Positions 36,241-46,080 of a stretch of DNA of 57,206 nt are shown piece by piece (within the stretch, counting starts at the first letter, position 1; each line of letters opens with the position of its first letter). The notes beneath the pieces were generated by a model, which searched no databases, was not told the origin of the DNA, and saw only the letters and a program-made list of their open reading frames with translations. The position numbers and the translations under genes are program-made. Source of the stretch: Komagataeibacter diospyri (GTDB lineage Bacteria; Pseudomonadota; Alphaproteobacteria; Acetobacterales; Acetobacteraceae); NCBI RefSeq assembly GCF_006538165.1, contig NZ_BDLU01000033.1, positions 1-57,206 on the forward strand. The letters run 5' to 3'.

Positions 36241-36256
36241 TGACACATGTGTGTCA
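36241..36256 (-). promoter_or_regulatory. Palindromic TetR operator TGACACA-TG-TGTGTCA
   Basis: A perfect 7+2+7 palindrome upstream of the TetR-DUF3311-SSS-deaminase operon. Another copy of the half-site TGACACA lies at 36222-36228, right at the start codon, giving a possible second, weaker site. Placement and symmetry suit an autoregulatory TetR operator. Confidence 0.65.
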
Positions 36257-36466
36257 TAATGCCGTAAATGAGTCAATTACACACGTTGTGCCGTTCACAT
36301 GGGCCCTATCATGATTGACGAAATGACGACGACGGGACGCGACAGGGGCAGGCTGCCGCAAAGACAGCCTGAAAAGTTCAGCAGGGCGCGTCCCGCGCAA
36401 CGTTAGCCAGAAAACCGCTATTTTTCGATCCGGCTAGTGGCTGAGGACGCGCCCCAGCCAGAAGAC

Positions 36467-38650
36467 CTACTTTTCCAGTTTCATCAGACGTGATGCACGG
36501 CTGAGCGCCATGATCGGGAAAAACTGCCGGTACAGGTCATAGCGCAGCATGAAGGCACGCGAGAGTTCTGCCCCCTGCTGCAGCCGTTTTGACAATGCGG
36601 GGTCATCCAGCCTGATGGTCTGGCCAACCCCGTAACCGGGGAATCCGGTGCCGGTGAATTCCTTTTCATGCCAGCTACCGTCAGCCTGCTGCAGGTCGAT
36701 CAGGTAACGGCACCCGCGGGCGATCGCCCCGTAATCCTGCGGGCGGTTGGCTGCGATCAGACCCATCAGCGCCCACGCGGTCTGCGATGGCGTGGTCGGG
36801 CCGCGCCCGACCGCGGACAGTTCCATATAGGACGCGCAGCTTTCACCCCAGCCGCCATTTTCCTGCTGGTGCGCCACCAGCCAGTCACAGGCTCTGGTAA
36901 TATAGGGCTGCGTCATGTCCTCACCAATTGCGGCAAGGGCGGGCAGGACCGCACCCGTGCCATACAGGTAATTGACACCCCAGCGACCGAACCACGGCCC
37001 ATCCGGTTCCTGTTCGGCGCGGATATAGGCAAGCCCACGCTGGATGGCAGGCAGGTCGCGCGGCAGACCCAGAACGCCAAAGGCTTCCAGAACGTGCGCC
37101 GTCACATCAACGGATGGCGGATCAAGGGCCTCGCCAAAATCACAGAACGGAATTTTTGACAGGATGCTGCGGTTATTGTCCTTGTCGAACGCCCCCCAGC
37201 CGCCACATTCACTCTGCATGCCGATCAACCAGTTCACCCCACGGCGAATGGCGTCCTCCACCCCGCGTTTTTTCCATTCTTCCCGGTTACGGCATGAAGA
37301 AAGCGCGATCAGCGCAACGGCGGTGTCATCCGTGTCGGGATAACGGTCATTGGCATATTCAAATGCCCAGCCACCGGGTTCCACATCCGGCAGCTTGATG
37401 GACCAGTCGCCCTTGACCCGGACCTGACGGTCCAGCAGCCAGCCCAGTGCTTTTTCCATCTGCGGCGAAAACCGGGTTTCGCCATCAGCATCGTGCAGCG
37501 CCATGATGGCCAGCATGGTGTCCCATACCGGGCTGTTCGTGGCCTGGATCCAGCTTGCATCGCCCCTGTCATGCCGCCAGCCGGGATCATTCAGGGCAGA
37601 CAGTGCCTTGGCCATGACCGGATGATGGAACTGATAATCCTCGCCATGCAGCGCCATCAGGCCATAAACCCATGGCGGCTGAATGCCGCCCCAGCCACCA
37701 TCAGCATCCTGATGACGGATGACCCATTCCAGCATGTGCCGGATGGCAGCTTCACGCAGGGTATTGCGTTTGAGGAATCTGGACTGTAGCCAGTGCAGGC
37801 CACGATCTGTCGTGCGGAAGAACCTGTCCCACAGGTCCCGTTCGCCCCTGGCGGGCAGTTCGTAATCGAAATTCGCGCGCCCCCCGGGAAACAGGGCGTC
37901 CAGACGGTCCTGCGGGCGCAGCGGGCGGCTGGGCCTGCGTGCGGACAGGATGGCCAGTGGCACCAGTGTCGCACGCGCCCACTGCGCGAAGTTGTAGATG
38001 GAAAAGACGAATTTATTGGGAAACCAGATGACTTCAGGCGGCAGGTTCGGCGTTTTCTCCCACGGCCATTCCCCGATCAGGGCCAGCCAGTACCGCGTGA
38101 ATACACGGATGTTTTTCAGCCCCCCCTTGCTGGCGATCCATGTAGCGGCCCGGCTTACAGCGGGATCATCGGCAGGATAACCAAGGGAACGCAGGGCAGC
38201 ATAGGATTCGACCGTCGCGTTGATGTCGCCATTCCCGGCGCCATAATAGGTGCCCCATGATCCGTCCTCGCGCTGCATTTCCAGCAGCGCCTTGCCCAGA
38301 CGGGGGCGCAGCGGGTGATCTTCAAGACCAAGGAACCACAGGGCCAGGCACCATTCCGCCTCCATGGAGGCATTGGACGCAACCGGGCCGACCCAATGCC
38401 CGTCGGGTTTCTGCTGCCCGACCAGCCAGTCACAGGCGGAAGAAATTGCATGGGACAGACTGTTATCCATTGTCCGGAGCGCCGAAGCCGCGGGCAGGGA
38501 TTTATCCTTCCCCTTCACGGACTGAATACCAGCTGCGGGGAAAGTAGTGCCGGAAGCGATATCGTGGATTACTGCGTCGGAAGATGAGGCGGTCTTTGTT
38601 AACGGGCGACTTTCCCTAGTCATGTTTTCCATACCTGTGCGAAATGTCAT
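36467..38650 (-). CDS. shc: Squalene-hopene cyclase
   Basis: 727 residues, alpha/alpha double-barrel prenyltransferase-like fold. The catalytic D439-T-D441-D442-T-A motif (the DXDD acid) is present, with many QW repeats (QREDGSWG, QDADGGWGG, QSECGGWGAF, QQENGGWGES, QQADGSWHE). It cyclises squalene to hopene/hopanol at the inner membrane; hopanoids are abundant in acetic acid bacteria and support acid and ethanol tolerance. About 75 residues at the N-terminus are variable; ATGs at 38632 and 38623 are other possible starts. The TetR gene ends 30 bases upstream on the same strand. Confidence 0.95.
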   Translation of the reverse strand: MTFRTGMENMTRESRPLTKTASSSDAVIHDIASGTTFPAAGIQSVKGKDKSLPAASALRTMDNSLSHAISSACDWLVGQQKPDGHWVGPVASNASMEAEWCLALWFLGLEDHPLRPRLGKALLEMQREDGSWGTYYGAGNGDINATVESYAALRSLGYPADDPAVSRAATWIASKGGLKNIRVFTRYWLALIGEWPWEKTPNLPPEVIWFPNKFVFSIYNFAQWARATLVPLAILSARRPSRPLRPQDRLDALFPGGRANFDYELPARGERDLWDRFFRTTDRGLHWLQSRFLKRNTLREAAIRHMLEWVIRHQDADGGWGGIQPPWVYGLMALHGEDYQFHHPVMAKALSALNDPGWRHDRGDASWIQATNSPVWDTMLAIMALHDADGETRFSPQMEKALGWLLDRQVRVKGDWSIKLPDVEPGGWAFEYANDRYPDTDDTAVALIALSSCRNREEWKKRGVEDAIRRGVNWLIGMQSECGGWGAFDKDNNRSILSKIPFCDFGEALDPPSVDVTAHVLEAFGVLGLPRDLPAIQRGLAYIRAEQEPDGPWFGRWGVNYLYGTGAVLPALAAIGEDMTQPYITRACDWLVAHQQENGGWGESCASYMELSAVGRGPTTPSQTAWALMGLIAANRPQDYGAIARGCRYLIDLQQADGSWHEKEFTGTGFPGYGVGQTIRLDDPALSKRLQQGAELSRAFMLRYDLYRQFFPIMALSRASRLMKLEK

Positions 38651-38680
38651 GGAGGATCTGAATGATCTTGTTGGCCTGAA

Positions 38681-39235
38681 TCACGGCATGCGGGGGTCGG
38701 ACAGGATCAGATGCTGAAAATCGGCAAAGGCCGTTTTCCACCATCCCGGGTCCATTTCCATAAAACCGAGGCTCCTTAGAAAAAATGCTCCTTCAGCGGC
38801 AAAGATCGCGGTGCGGGCCTGACGTGCTTCCCGACAGTCAGGATCGCACCCGTTAAACCACCCCGCGTACCACGCACGTATCTTCTGTAAATATTTTGGC
38901 GACTGAAGCAAGGTGACAAGCATGCCCACCATCCTGATCTGGGTTGTATCATCAATCTGGCTGACGGTCAGGACATAGGCACGCGCCCGGTCAATAATAC
39001 CGGCATCGGGGCCGATATGCCGGGCGACGCTTGCATCAAATGCCGCAAGCCAGCGGTCGATCAGCGCGGTAATCAGGTCGTCCTTGCTGCCGAAGCAGTA
39101 CTGCAGGCCACCCTTGGTAATGCCCGCTTCCCTTGCCACGGCTTCCAGCGTCAGGGCCGCCACGCCTTCGCGGTGGACAAGATGTTCGACACAGTCCAGG
39201 ACATTTTCACGGTCAATGGTTCTGGGACGCGCCAT
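38681..39235 (-). CDS. TetR family regulator between DHA2 pump and shc
   Basis: 184 residues from ATG 39235, which has GAGG seven bases upstream and gives the common start MARPRTIDRENVLDC. HTH: LTLEAVAREAGITKGGLQYCFGSKDDLITALIDRW. The C-terminal domain resembles the TetR_C_6 group. It follows the DHA2-type efflux pump by 85 bases and precedes shc by 30, all on the minus strand; regulators of this kind usually control the neighbouring pump, but an effect on shc is possible. Confidence 0.85.
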   Translation of the reverse strand: MARPRTIDRENVLDCVEHLVHREGVAALTLEAVAREAGITKGGLQYCFGSKDDLITALIDRWLAAFDASVARHIGPDAGIIDRARAYVLTVSQIDDTTQIRMVGMLVTLLQSPKYLQKIRAWYAGWFNGCDPDCREARQARTAIFAAEGAFFLRSLGFMEMDPGWWKTAFADFQHLILSDPRMP

Positions 39236-39320
39236 GCGGTGCCTCTGCCGTTTCAATCCGATCGTATGGAAATAAAACACGCACTGTCATCGCGCAACCC
39301 GGAATCAGCCGTGCCGCATA

Positions 39321-41036
<1,716 letters not shown>

Positions 41037-41042
41037 AATTTC

Positions 41043-41987
41043 TTACATATCCAGTGTCAGGGATGGACTGCGACTGCGTGAACAGCACAGGGCAATATGA
41101 CTACCCTGTTCTTCTTCCGTCAGGACCATATCCCGGTGGTCCCCTTCACCGGACAGCAGCGGCACGACACAGGCACCGCACATGCCCTGTTCGCACGACA
41201 GGGAAACGTCCACCCCCGCCGCCAGCAGGGCGGATGCAATGCTCTGCCCCGCAGGCACGGTCACAGTCTGCCCCGACTGCGCCAGAACCACGTCAAACGG
41301 ACGGTCTGACAGGACATCCGACGGTTCCGTGGGCCGAAAATATTCAGTATGGATCTGGTCCGCCCGCCACCCGGCCGCAATGGCATGAGCATAAACGGCA
41401 TTCATGAAACCATCCGGTCCGCACAGCATGATCGCCGTATCGGCACATGGCCTGTCCAGCGCATCCGGATACCCGTTTTTCAGGCTCTGGCTGAACCGGA
41501 CGCGGTCCCGACAAGGACTTTCACGCAGCATATCCCCAAACGGTGCCTGGCCCGGCACACGGACGTAATAATAAAGCTGCCAGTCGGCACTGTTACGCTG
41601 CAGCCGTACCATCATGGACAGCAGCGGGGTTATACCAATTCCACCCGCGACAAGAATGTAGTGCTGTGCCGGTGGCAGGGAAAACGCATTGCGCGGGCCG
41701 GATATCTGCAACTCCATGCCCTGCCGGGCCTGCGTGCACAGTGAGTCCGATCCGCCACGGGAATCCGCCTCATGCTTGACGCACAATTCATAAGCGGATG
41801 GATCATCAGCCGGTCCACACAGGGAATACTGCCGGATCATGCCTGCAGGCGTCATGACATCAATATGCGCGCCGGGTTCAAAATCAGGCAGGGCGTCATC
41901 ACCGGGGCGGGCAACCAGACGCAGGCGTACACATCCGGCGCCCTCCGGTGCTGCCGCATCAATGATGACAGGAAACAGGGTAGACAT
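41043..41987 (-). CDS. vanB: VanB-type oxygenase reductase component
   Basis: 314 residues in the phthalate-dioxygenase-reductase order: flavin domain (IRQYSLCG), NAD domain (LVAGGIGITPLLSMM; CGPDGFM) and a C-terminal plant-type 2Fe-2S domain (SCEQGMCGACVVPLLSG ... CC). It passes electrons from NADH to the Rieske oxygenase encoded 13 bases upstream. AAGGAA precedes the ATG. VanB (vanillate demethylase) is the closest named relative; other aromatic substrates are possible. Confidence 0.88.
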   Translation of the reverse strand: MSTLFPVIIDAAAPEGAGCVRLRLVARPGDDALPDFEPGAHIDVMTPAGMIRQYSLCGPADDPSAYELCVKHEADSRGGSDSLCTQARQGMELQISGPRNAFSLPPAQHYILVAGGIGITPLLSMMVRLQRNSADWQLYYYVRVPGQAPFGDMLRESPCRDRVRFSQSLKNGYPDALDRPCADTAIMLCGPDGFMNAVYAHAIAAGWRADQIHTEYFRPTEPSDVLSDRPFDVVLAQSGQTVTVPAGQSIASALLAAGVDVSLSCEQGMCGACVVPLLSGEGDHRDMVLTEEEQGSHIALCCSRSRSPSLTLDM

Positions 41988-42000
41988 GACCGGGCTTCCT

Positions 42001-43056
42001 TCAGGCAGTAAAGAACTGACTCAGCCCCATCGTGCGCAGGGCGCGGCGATAGGCGATCGAGCTACGGTCCGCCATCACATGCGCCTCCAGCGTCGGATCC
42101 AGTGGCAGGTTTTCCGGTTTCTGGGCTTCCACCAGTGCGCGGTCTTCCTCAAACACCTTCAGGTTGAAATCGTACACATCCTGCAGCGGCAGATCCCTGT
42201 CGAAGTTACGGCACATGGGCGCGAACATACGCGTCTGGCGGGCTGATACGGGTGAGGCCGCATTCATGATGACAAGGCGGCCGTTATCGGGAAAATGAAT
42301 CTCCAGTGTCGCGACAAAAGGCACATGCACCCGGAAATGCCGCAGCCATTCAAAACCCGGACGCCCCCGGTCGGATTTACCGATGGGATAATTGCCGACA
42401 CTGCTGCGGTACTCCGCTTCGAACCCATCCGGCGTGATGCGGGTTTTATAGGGCGGCACAACGGGATTTTCGGGATCGGCAAAGGTATCGGTATGGACAA
42501 AGGCAAAATGCGCCACGTCAATGAACCCCTCGACCTGCCTTCCTGCAAAACCGGCAATATCGATCCACGGGCAGTTGATCTGCTGAAAGGCCGGGTCATT
42601 CCAGTGCGGCATGGGCGGAATGGCGACCGTATCCCCTTCCGGCCGCAGGCAGGTCCAGATCAGGCCATATCGTTCCACTGCCGGATAGGTACGCAGGTTC
42701 AGCTTTGATGGAATGGCGCTGTCGGGGTGGGCGGGAACCCGGACGCATTTCCCCTGCCCGCCAAAGCGGAACCCGTGATAGGCGCAGGCCACGGTCTGCC
42801 CGTCGCCTTTCCCCATGCTGAGCGGCACGCCACGGTGGGGGCACAGATCATCGGCAATGACAATACCCTCACCCGCCCGATAGACCACCAGCGGCGCATC
42901 CAGCAGGGTAACACCCAGCGGCTGTTCACCCAGTTCACGCACAAGGGCAACGGGATACCAGCACCGGGCAAGAATATTCCAGTCATCGATATCGAACATC
43001 ATGGTGCGGGGCAGGCTGCGGGTTTCTGTGGGACGGATGCTGGCTGTGGTGGTCAC
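42001..43056 (-). CDS. vanA: VanA-type Rieske oxygenase component
   Basis: 351 residues. The N-terminal Rieske domain has CPHRGVPLSMG...CAYHGFRF (2Fe-2S ligands C-H and C-H), followed by a non-haem iron catalytic domain (DVAHFAFVHTDTF, with the His ligands). Start is a GTG at 43056 with AGGAG eight bases upstream. The VanA-like class demethylates methoxybenzoates such as vanillate; the true substrate is not readable. Divergent from a LysR gene that probably regulates it. Confidence 0.86.
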   Translation of the reverse strand: MTTTASIRPTETRSLPRTMMFDIDDWNILARCWYPVALVRELGEQPLGVTLLDAPLVVYRAGEGIVIADDLCPHRGVPLSMGKGDGQTVACAYHGFRFGGQGKCVRVPAHPDSAIPSKLNLRTYPAVERYGLIWTCLRPEGDTVAIPPMPHWNDPAFQQINCPWIDIAGFAGRQVEGFIDVAHFAFVHTDTFADPENPVVPPYKTRITPDGFEAEYRSSVGNYPIGKSDRGRPGFEWLRHFRVHVPFVATLEIHFPDNGRLVIMNAASPVSARQTRMFAPMCRNFDRDLPLQDVYDFNLKVFEEDRALVEAQKPENLPLDPTLEAHVMADRSSIAYRRALRTMGLSQFFTA

Positions 43057-43174
43057 GATCGGTTCTCCTGAACGGGCCGGGACTGTCCGGCGGCTTTCAG
43101 AAAGATCATTTCACATGCGACGCGCTCTCAGATATATCATAATTGATCCTTATTCATTCGCAAAATAAGAACGC

Positions 43175-44081
43175 ATGCAGCCCTTTTCCCGCTTTCTGGT
43201 CTATTTCCTGGCTGTGGCCCGCCACCGCTCCATCCGCAGGGCGGCCGAGGACCTGCACATTGCGGGGTCCGCCATCAACCGGCACATCCTGCTGGGGGAA
43301 AAACAGTTACAGACCCCGCTGTTCGAACGCCTGCCCACCGGCATGCGCCTGACGGCGGCGGGCGAACTGCTGTATGGCTGTGCGCGGCGCTGGGTCAGGG
43401 ATCTTGATGACCTGAACCGCCAGATTGATGACCTGAAGGGCATACGTCGTGGCCAGGTTGACCTGCTGGCGCCCGAAGCCCTGTCACGCGCCTTCCTGCC
43501 CGAACTGGTCACGCGCATGAACCACAGCCACCCCGGCGTGGTGCTGAACATGAACATCCGCGACAATCAACGGATTCATCAGGCCCTGCTGTCTGGCGAA
43601 GGCGACCTTGCCCTGGTTCTGGACCCCGAAGAAATGCGCGACCTTACGATCATCCGCCGCATGTCCTTTCCGCTTGGTTTTGTCTGCCAACCCGACCACC
43701 CGCTGGCGCAACATACCGCCATCAGGCTGACGCAATGCGCAGATTACCCCATGATCGTGCCGGAACAGCCGCTTGCACTTTCGTCCGTTTTCGCACGGCT
43801 TATGGATACCCGGCGCATTATCCCCCACGTTGCGGCACGGGCAAATAATGTCCAGATGATCATTTCCCTTGTCACAACCGGCATCGGCGTCTGTTTCCTG
43901 AGCTTTCTGGATGTGATGTCCGAAGTCATGCGGGGGGGATCTGGCGTTTGTGCCACTTGTGGGTGCAAACGTGCCGCACCTTACGCTGGCACTGGTGCAT
44001 GACCGCACGCGCCAGCTTTCGCGCACCACGCATCTGGTCGAGAACATTATCGAGGACATCATGTCCCGGCATATGACCTGA
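43175..44081 (+). pseudogene. LysR family regulator with a poly-G frameshift
   Basis: An intact LysR HTH (FLVYFLAVARHRSIRRAAEDLHIAGSAINRHILLGEKQL) and ligand domain run to ...FLDVMSEVMRG. There a G7 run (43932-43938) shifts the frame: dropping one G restores DLAFVPLVGANVPHLTLALVHDRTRQLS...EDIMSRHMT and a stop at 44079-44081, giving a normal 301-residue LysR. As written it ends at 44002 with an unrelated tail. The DNA-binding domain and most of the sensor domain remain. It is divergent from vanA by 118 bases and should be its activator. Real mutation, slippage-based switching and a read error cannot be told apart here. Confidence 0.8.
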
Positions 44082-44104
44082 GCAGATGGATTCAGGAAAA
44101 AGAC

Positions 44105-44112
44105 GACTGGTC
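44105..44112. promoter_or_regulatory. NemR-like operator core upstream of tetR
   Basis: GACTGGTC within AGACGACTGGTCTAAT, 55 bases before the TetR start. It is nearly identical to the AGACGACCGGTCCAAT copy before the downstream alcohol dehydrogenase, as expected for one repressor controlling both. Confidence 0.6.
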
Positions 44113-44159
44113 TAATTTTTTCATGGACACCCACGCCGCTCCGCCCTATATACACTCCC

Positions 44160-44756
44160 ATGAAGATTGCAGAAAAACATCGCGCTGCCCGGCAGCACAT
44201 CCTTGAAGCGGCCCGGCCGCTGATCGGCCAGCGTGGTTTTTCGGCTGTCGGTCTGGCGCAGATACTGGATGTCGCGGGCATTCCCAAGGGATCGTTTTAC
44301 CATTACTTCGAGTCAAAAGAAGCATTTGGCGAAGCCCTGCTTCAGACTTACATCGATGACTATCTGATAAAGATGAACGATATCCTTAGTGACGGTCAGG
44401 GGAATGCGGCACAACGGATCACACGCTACTGCCAGTTCTGGCGCGATACCCATATCGAAGGGCAGATCGGGAACAAATGCCTGATCGTAAAGCTGGCGGC
44501 TGAAGTATCGGACCTGTCCGAACGGATGCGCGCCATTCTGGATGTCGGCACCCGTACGGTCATTGACCGGATCAGCGCAGTCATTGCCACTGGTCAGGCG
44601 GAAGGGTCCATTGGCAATACACGGCAACCCGCGCCAGTGCTGGCGGCGTCGCTGTACCAGCTCTGGCTGGGTTCGACGCTTATGGTGAAGATCACCCACA
44701 GTTCTCCGCCGTTTGATCATGCCTGGGCAGCAAGCAGGCAGCTACTGGAAATCTAG
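44160..44756 (+). CDS. TetR family regulator, NemR-like
   Basis: 198 residues. HTH GFSAVGLAQILDVAGIPKGSFYHYFESKEAFGEALL; the ligand domain resembles the NemR group (QFWRDTHIEGQIGNKCLIVKLAAEVSD), with a Cys in the GNKC position that in NemR is part of electrophile sensing. It precedes a YqhD-type reductase, a classic detoxifier of reactive aldehydes, by 85 bases, and shares GAC(C/T)GGTC palindromes with it. Likely a repressor released by aldehydes or other electrophiles. Confidence 0.85.
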   Translation: MKIAEKHRAARQHILEAARPLIGQRGFSAVGLAQILDVAGIPKGSFYHYFESKEAFGEALLQTYIDDYLIKMNDILSDGQGNAAQRITRYCQFWRDTHIEGQIGNKCLIVKLAAEVSDLSERMRAILDVGTRTVIDRISAVIATGQAEGSIGNTRQPAPVLAASLYQLWLGSTLMVKITHSSPPFDHAWAASRQLLEI

Positions 44757-44801
44757 TTTCCGGAGCATGGCAGAGTGCCCTATTCCACGATTTTAATAGA
44801 T

Positions 44802-44827
44802 GACCGGTCCATTAAAGACGACCGGTC
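44802..44827. promoter_or_regulatory. Paired NemR-like operators before the YqhD-type gene
   Basis: Two exact GACCGGTC palindromes at 44802-44809 and 44820-44827, 18 bases apart, ending 14 bases before the chosen start codon. E. coli NemR binds a palindrome of similar kind (GACC...GGTC). Together with the single site before the TetR gene they make a three-site set. Confidence 0.65.
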
Positions 44828-44841
44828 CAATAGGTGTGAAA

Positions 44842-45999
44842 ATGCAGAATTTCGAATTCTACAACCCCACTCGGGTCCTGTTTGGCAAAGGCATGATTGC
44901 ACGCCTTGATGAACAGCTGTCACCTGAAGCCCGCGTGCTCGTTCTGTATGGTGGCTCCAGCGCGGAACGCAGCGGCACGCTGAATGAGGTGCGAGCGGCA
45001 CTGGGCAAGCGGACCTTCCGTGAGTTTGGCGGCATTGAAGCCAACCCGACTTACGAAACCCTGATGAAAGCCGTGGCCATGGTGCGGGCGGAAAAGCTCG
45101 ACTTCCTTCTGGCCGTGGGTGGCGGGTCGGTTATGGACGGTACCAAATTCGTTGCTGCCGCCGTGCCGTATGAAGGCGAGCCATGGGACATTCTGGTCAG
45201 CAAGGGAGAAGCGGCGAAGAAGGCACTGCCGCTGGGCACCGTTGTCACCCTGCCTGCGACCGGGTCCGAAATGAACTGCCTGAGCGTGATTTCACGTCAG
45301 TCCACGGGTGACAAGCTGCTGTTTTCCAACCCACTGGTCTATCCGCGCTTTTCCGTGCTCGACCCCATGCGCACCATGAGCCTGCCCATGAAGCAGGTCA
45401 TCAACGGTGTCGTGGACTCCTTCGTGCATGTGATGGAGCAGTACATGACCTATCCGGTCGACGGCATGGCGCAGGACCGCTTTTCCGAAGGACTGCTGTC
45501 CAGCCTGGTGGAAATCGGGCCGCGTATCGTCGCCACACCGGAAGATTATGACCTGCGCTCCAACCTCATGTGGGTTGCGACCCTGGCACTGAATGGCCTG
45601 ATCGGCGCGGGCGTGCCGCATGACTGGACCACGCACATGATTGGTCATGAAATCACGGCGAAATACCACATCGACCATGCCCGCACGCTGGCCATGGTGT
45701 TCCCCGCCCTGCTGAAGGTGCGCCGCACCGAAAAGCGCGCCAAGCTTCTGCAATATGCCGCACGGGTCTGGAACCTGACCGAAGGCAGCGAAGATGCGCG
45801 GATCGACGCGGTTATCCGCAAGACCGAGGAATTCTTTGAAAACCTTGGCGTGCCGACCCGCCTGTCGGCTTACGACATCGGGGCTGATGGCATTAACGAC
45901 CTGGTGCAGCAGCTTGAAGATCACGGCATGACCCATCTGGGTGAAAACGGTGATGTCACGCTGGATGTCAGCCGCCAGATCCTCGAATCCGCTGCCTGA
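44842..45999 (+). CDS. yqhD: NADPH-dependent aldehyde reductase / iron-type alcohol dehydrogenase (YqhD-like)
   Basis: 385 residues, closely following the E. coli YqhD pattern: MQNFEFYNPTRVLFGKG, the NADP-binding LLAVGGGSVMDGTKF, TLPATGSE, and metal ligands in DSFVHVMEQY and DWTTHMIGHE...HIDHARTLA. It reduces short-chain and toxic aldehydes to alcohols with NADPH. The start at 44842 has AGGTG six bases upstream; the upstream ATG at 44800 is inside the operator and adds residues foreign to the family. The aldehyde dehydrogenase gene lies 81 bases downstream. Confidence 0.92.
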   Translation: MQNFEFYNPTRVLFGKGMIARLDEQLSPEARVLVLYGGSSAERSGTLNEVRAALGKRTFREFGGIEANPTYETLMKAVAMVRAEKLDFLLAVGGGSVMDGTKFVAAAVPYEGEPWDILVSKGEAAKKALPLGTVVTLPATGSEMNCLSVISRQSTGDKLLFSNPLVYPRFSVLDPMRTMSLPMKQVINGVVDSFVHVMEQYMTYPVDGMAQDRFSEGLLSSLVEIGPRIVATPEDYDLRSNLMWVATLALNGLIGAGVPHDWTTHMIGHEITAKYHIDHARTLAMVFPALLKVRRTEKRAKLLQYAARVWNLTEGSEDARIDAVIRKTEEFFENLGVPTRLSAYDIGADGINDLVQQLEDHGMTHLGENGDVTLDVSRQILESAA

Positions 46000-46016
46000 T
46001 TTCCACTGAAATACCA

Positions 46017-46045
46017 CCGGGATACGGGCACACATCGTATCCCGG
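46017..46045 (+). repeat. Intercistronic hairpin between yqhD-like and aldehyde dehydrogenase genes
   Basis: CCGGGATACG and CGTATCCCGG form a perfect 10-bp stem with a 9-base loop. No T-run follows, so it is more likely a processing or mRNA-stability element, or a partial attenuator, than a full terminator. Confidence 0.55.
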
Positions 46046-46080
46046 GCATAACTGGCTATATTAAGGGACAGATATCCAAA

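Noticed and set aside
43105..43174. ATCA-TAAT-TGAT half-palindrome between vanA and lysR as a LysR box
   Set aside because: The region is AT-rich and the symmetry short; a LysR site is expected here but this sequence alone does not identify it.
44800..44841. ATG at 44800 as start of the YqhD-like gene
   Set aside because: It lies within the paired GACCGGTC operators and adds residues not found in the family; ATG 44842 has a better ribosome binding site and matches the family N-terminus.
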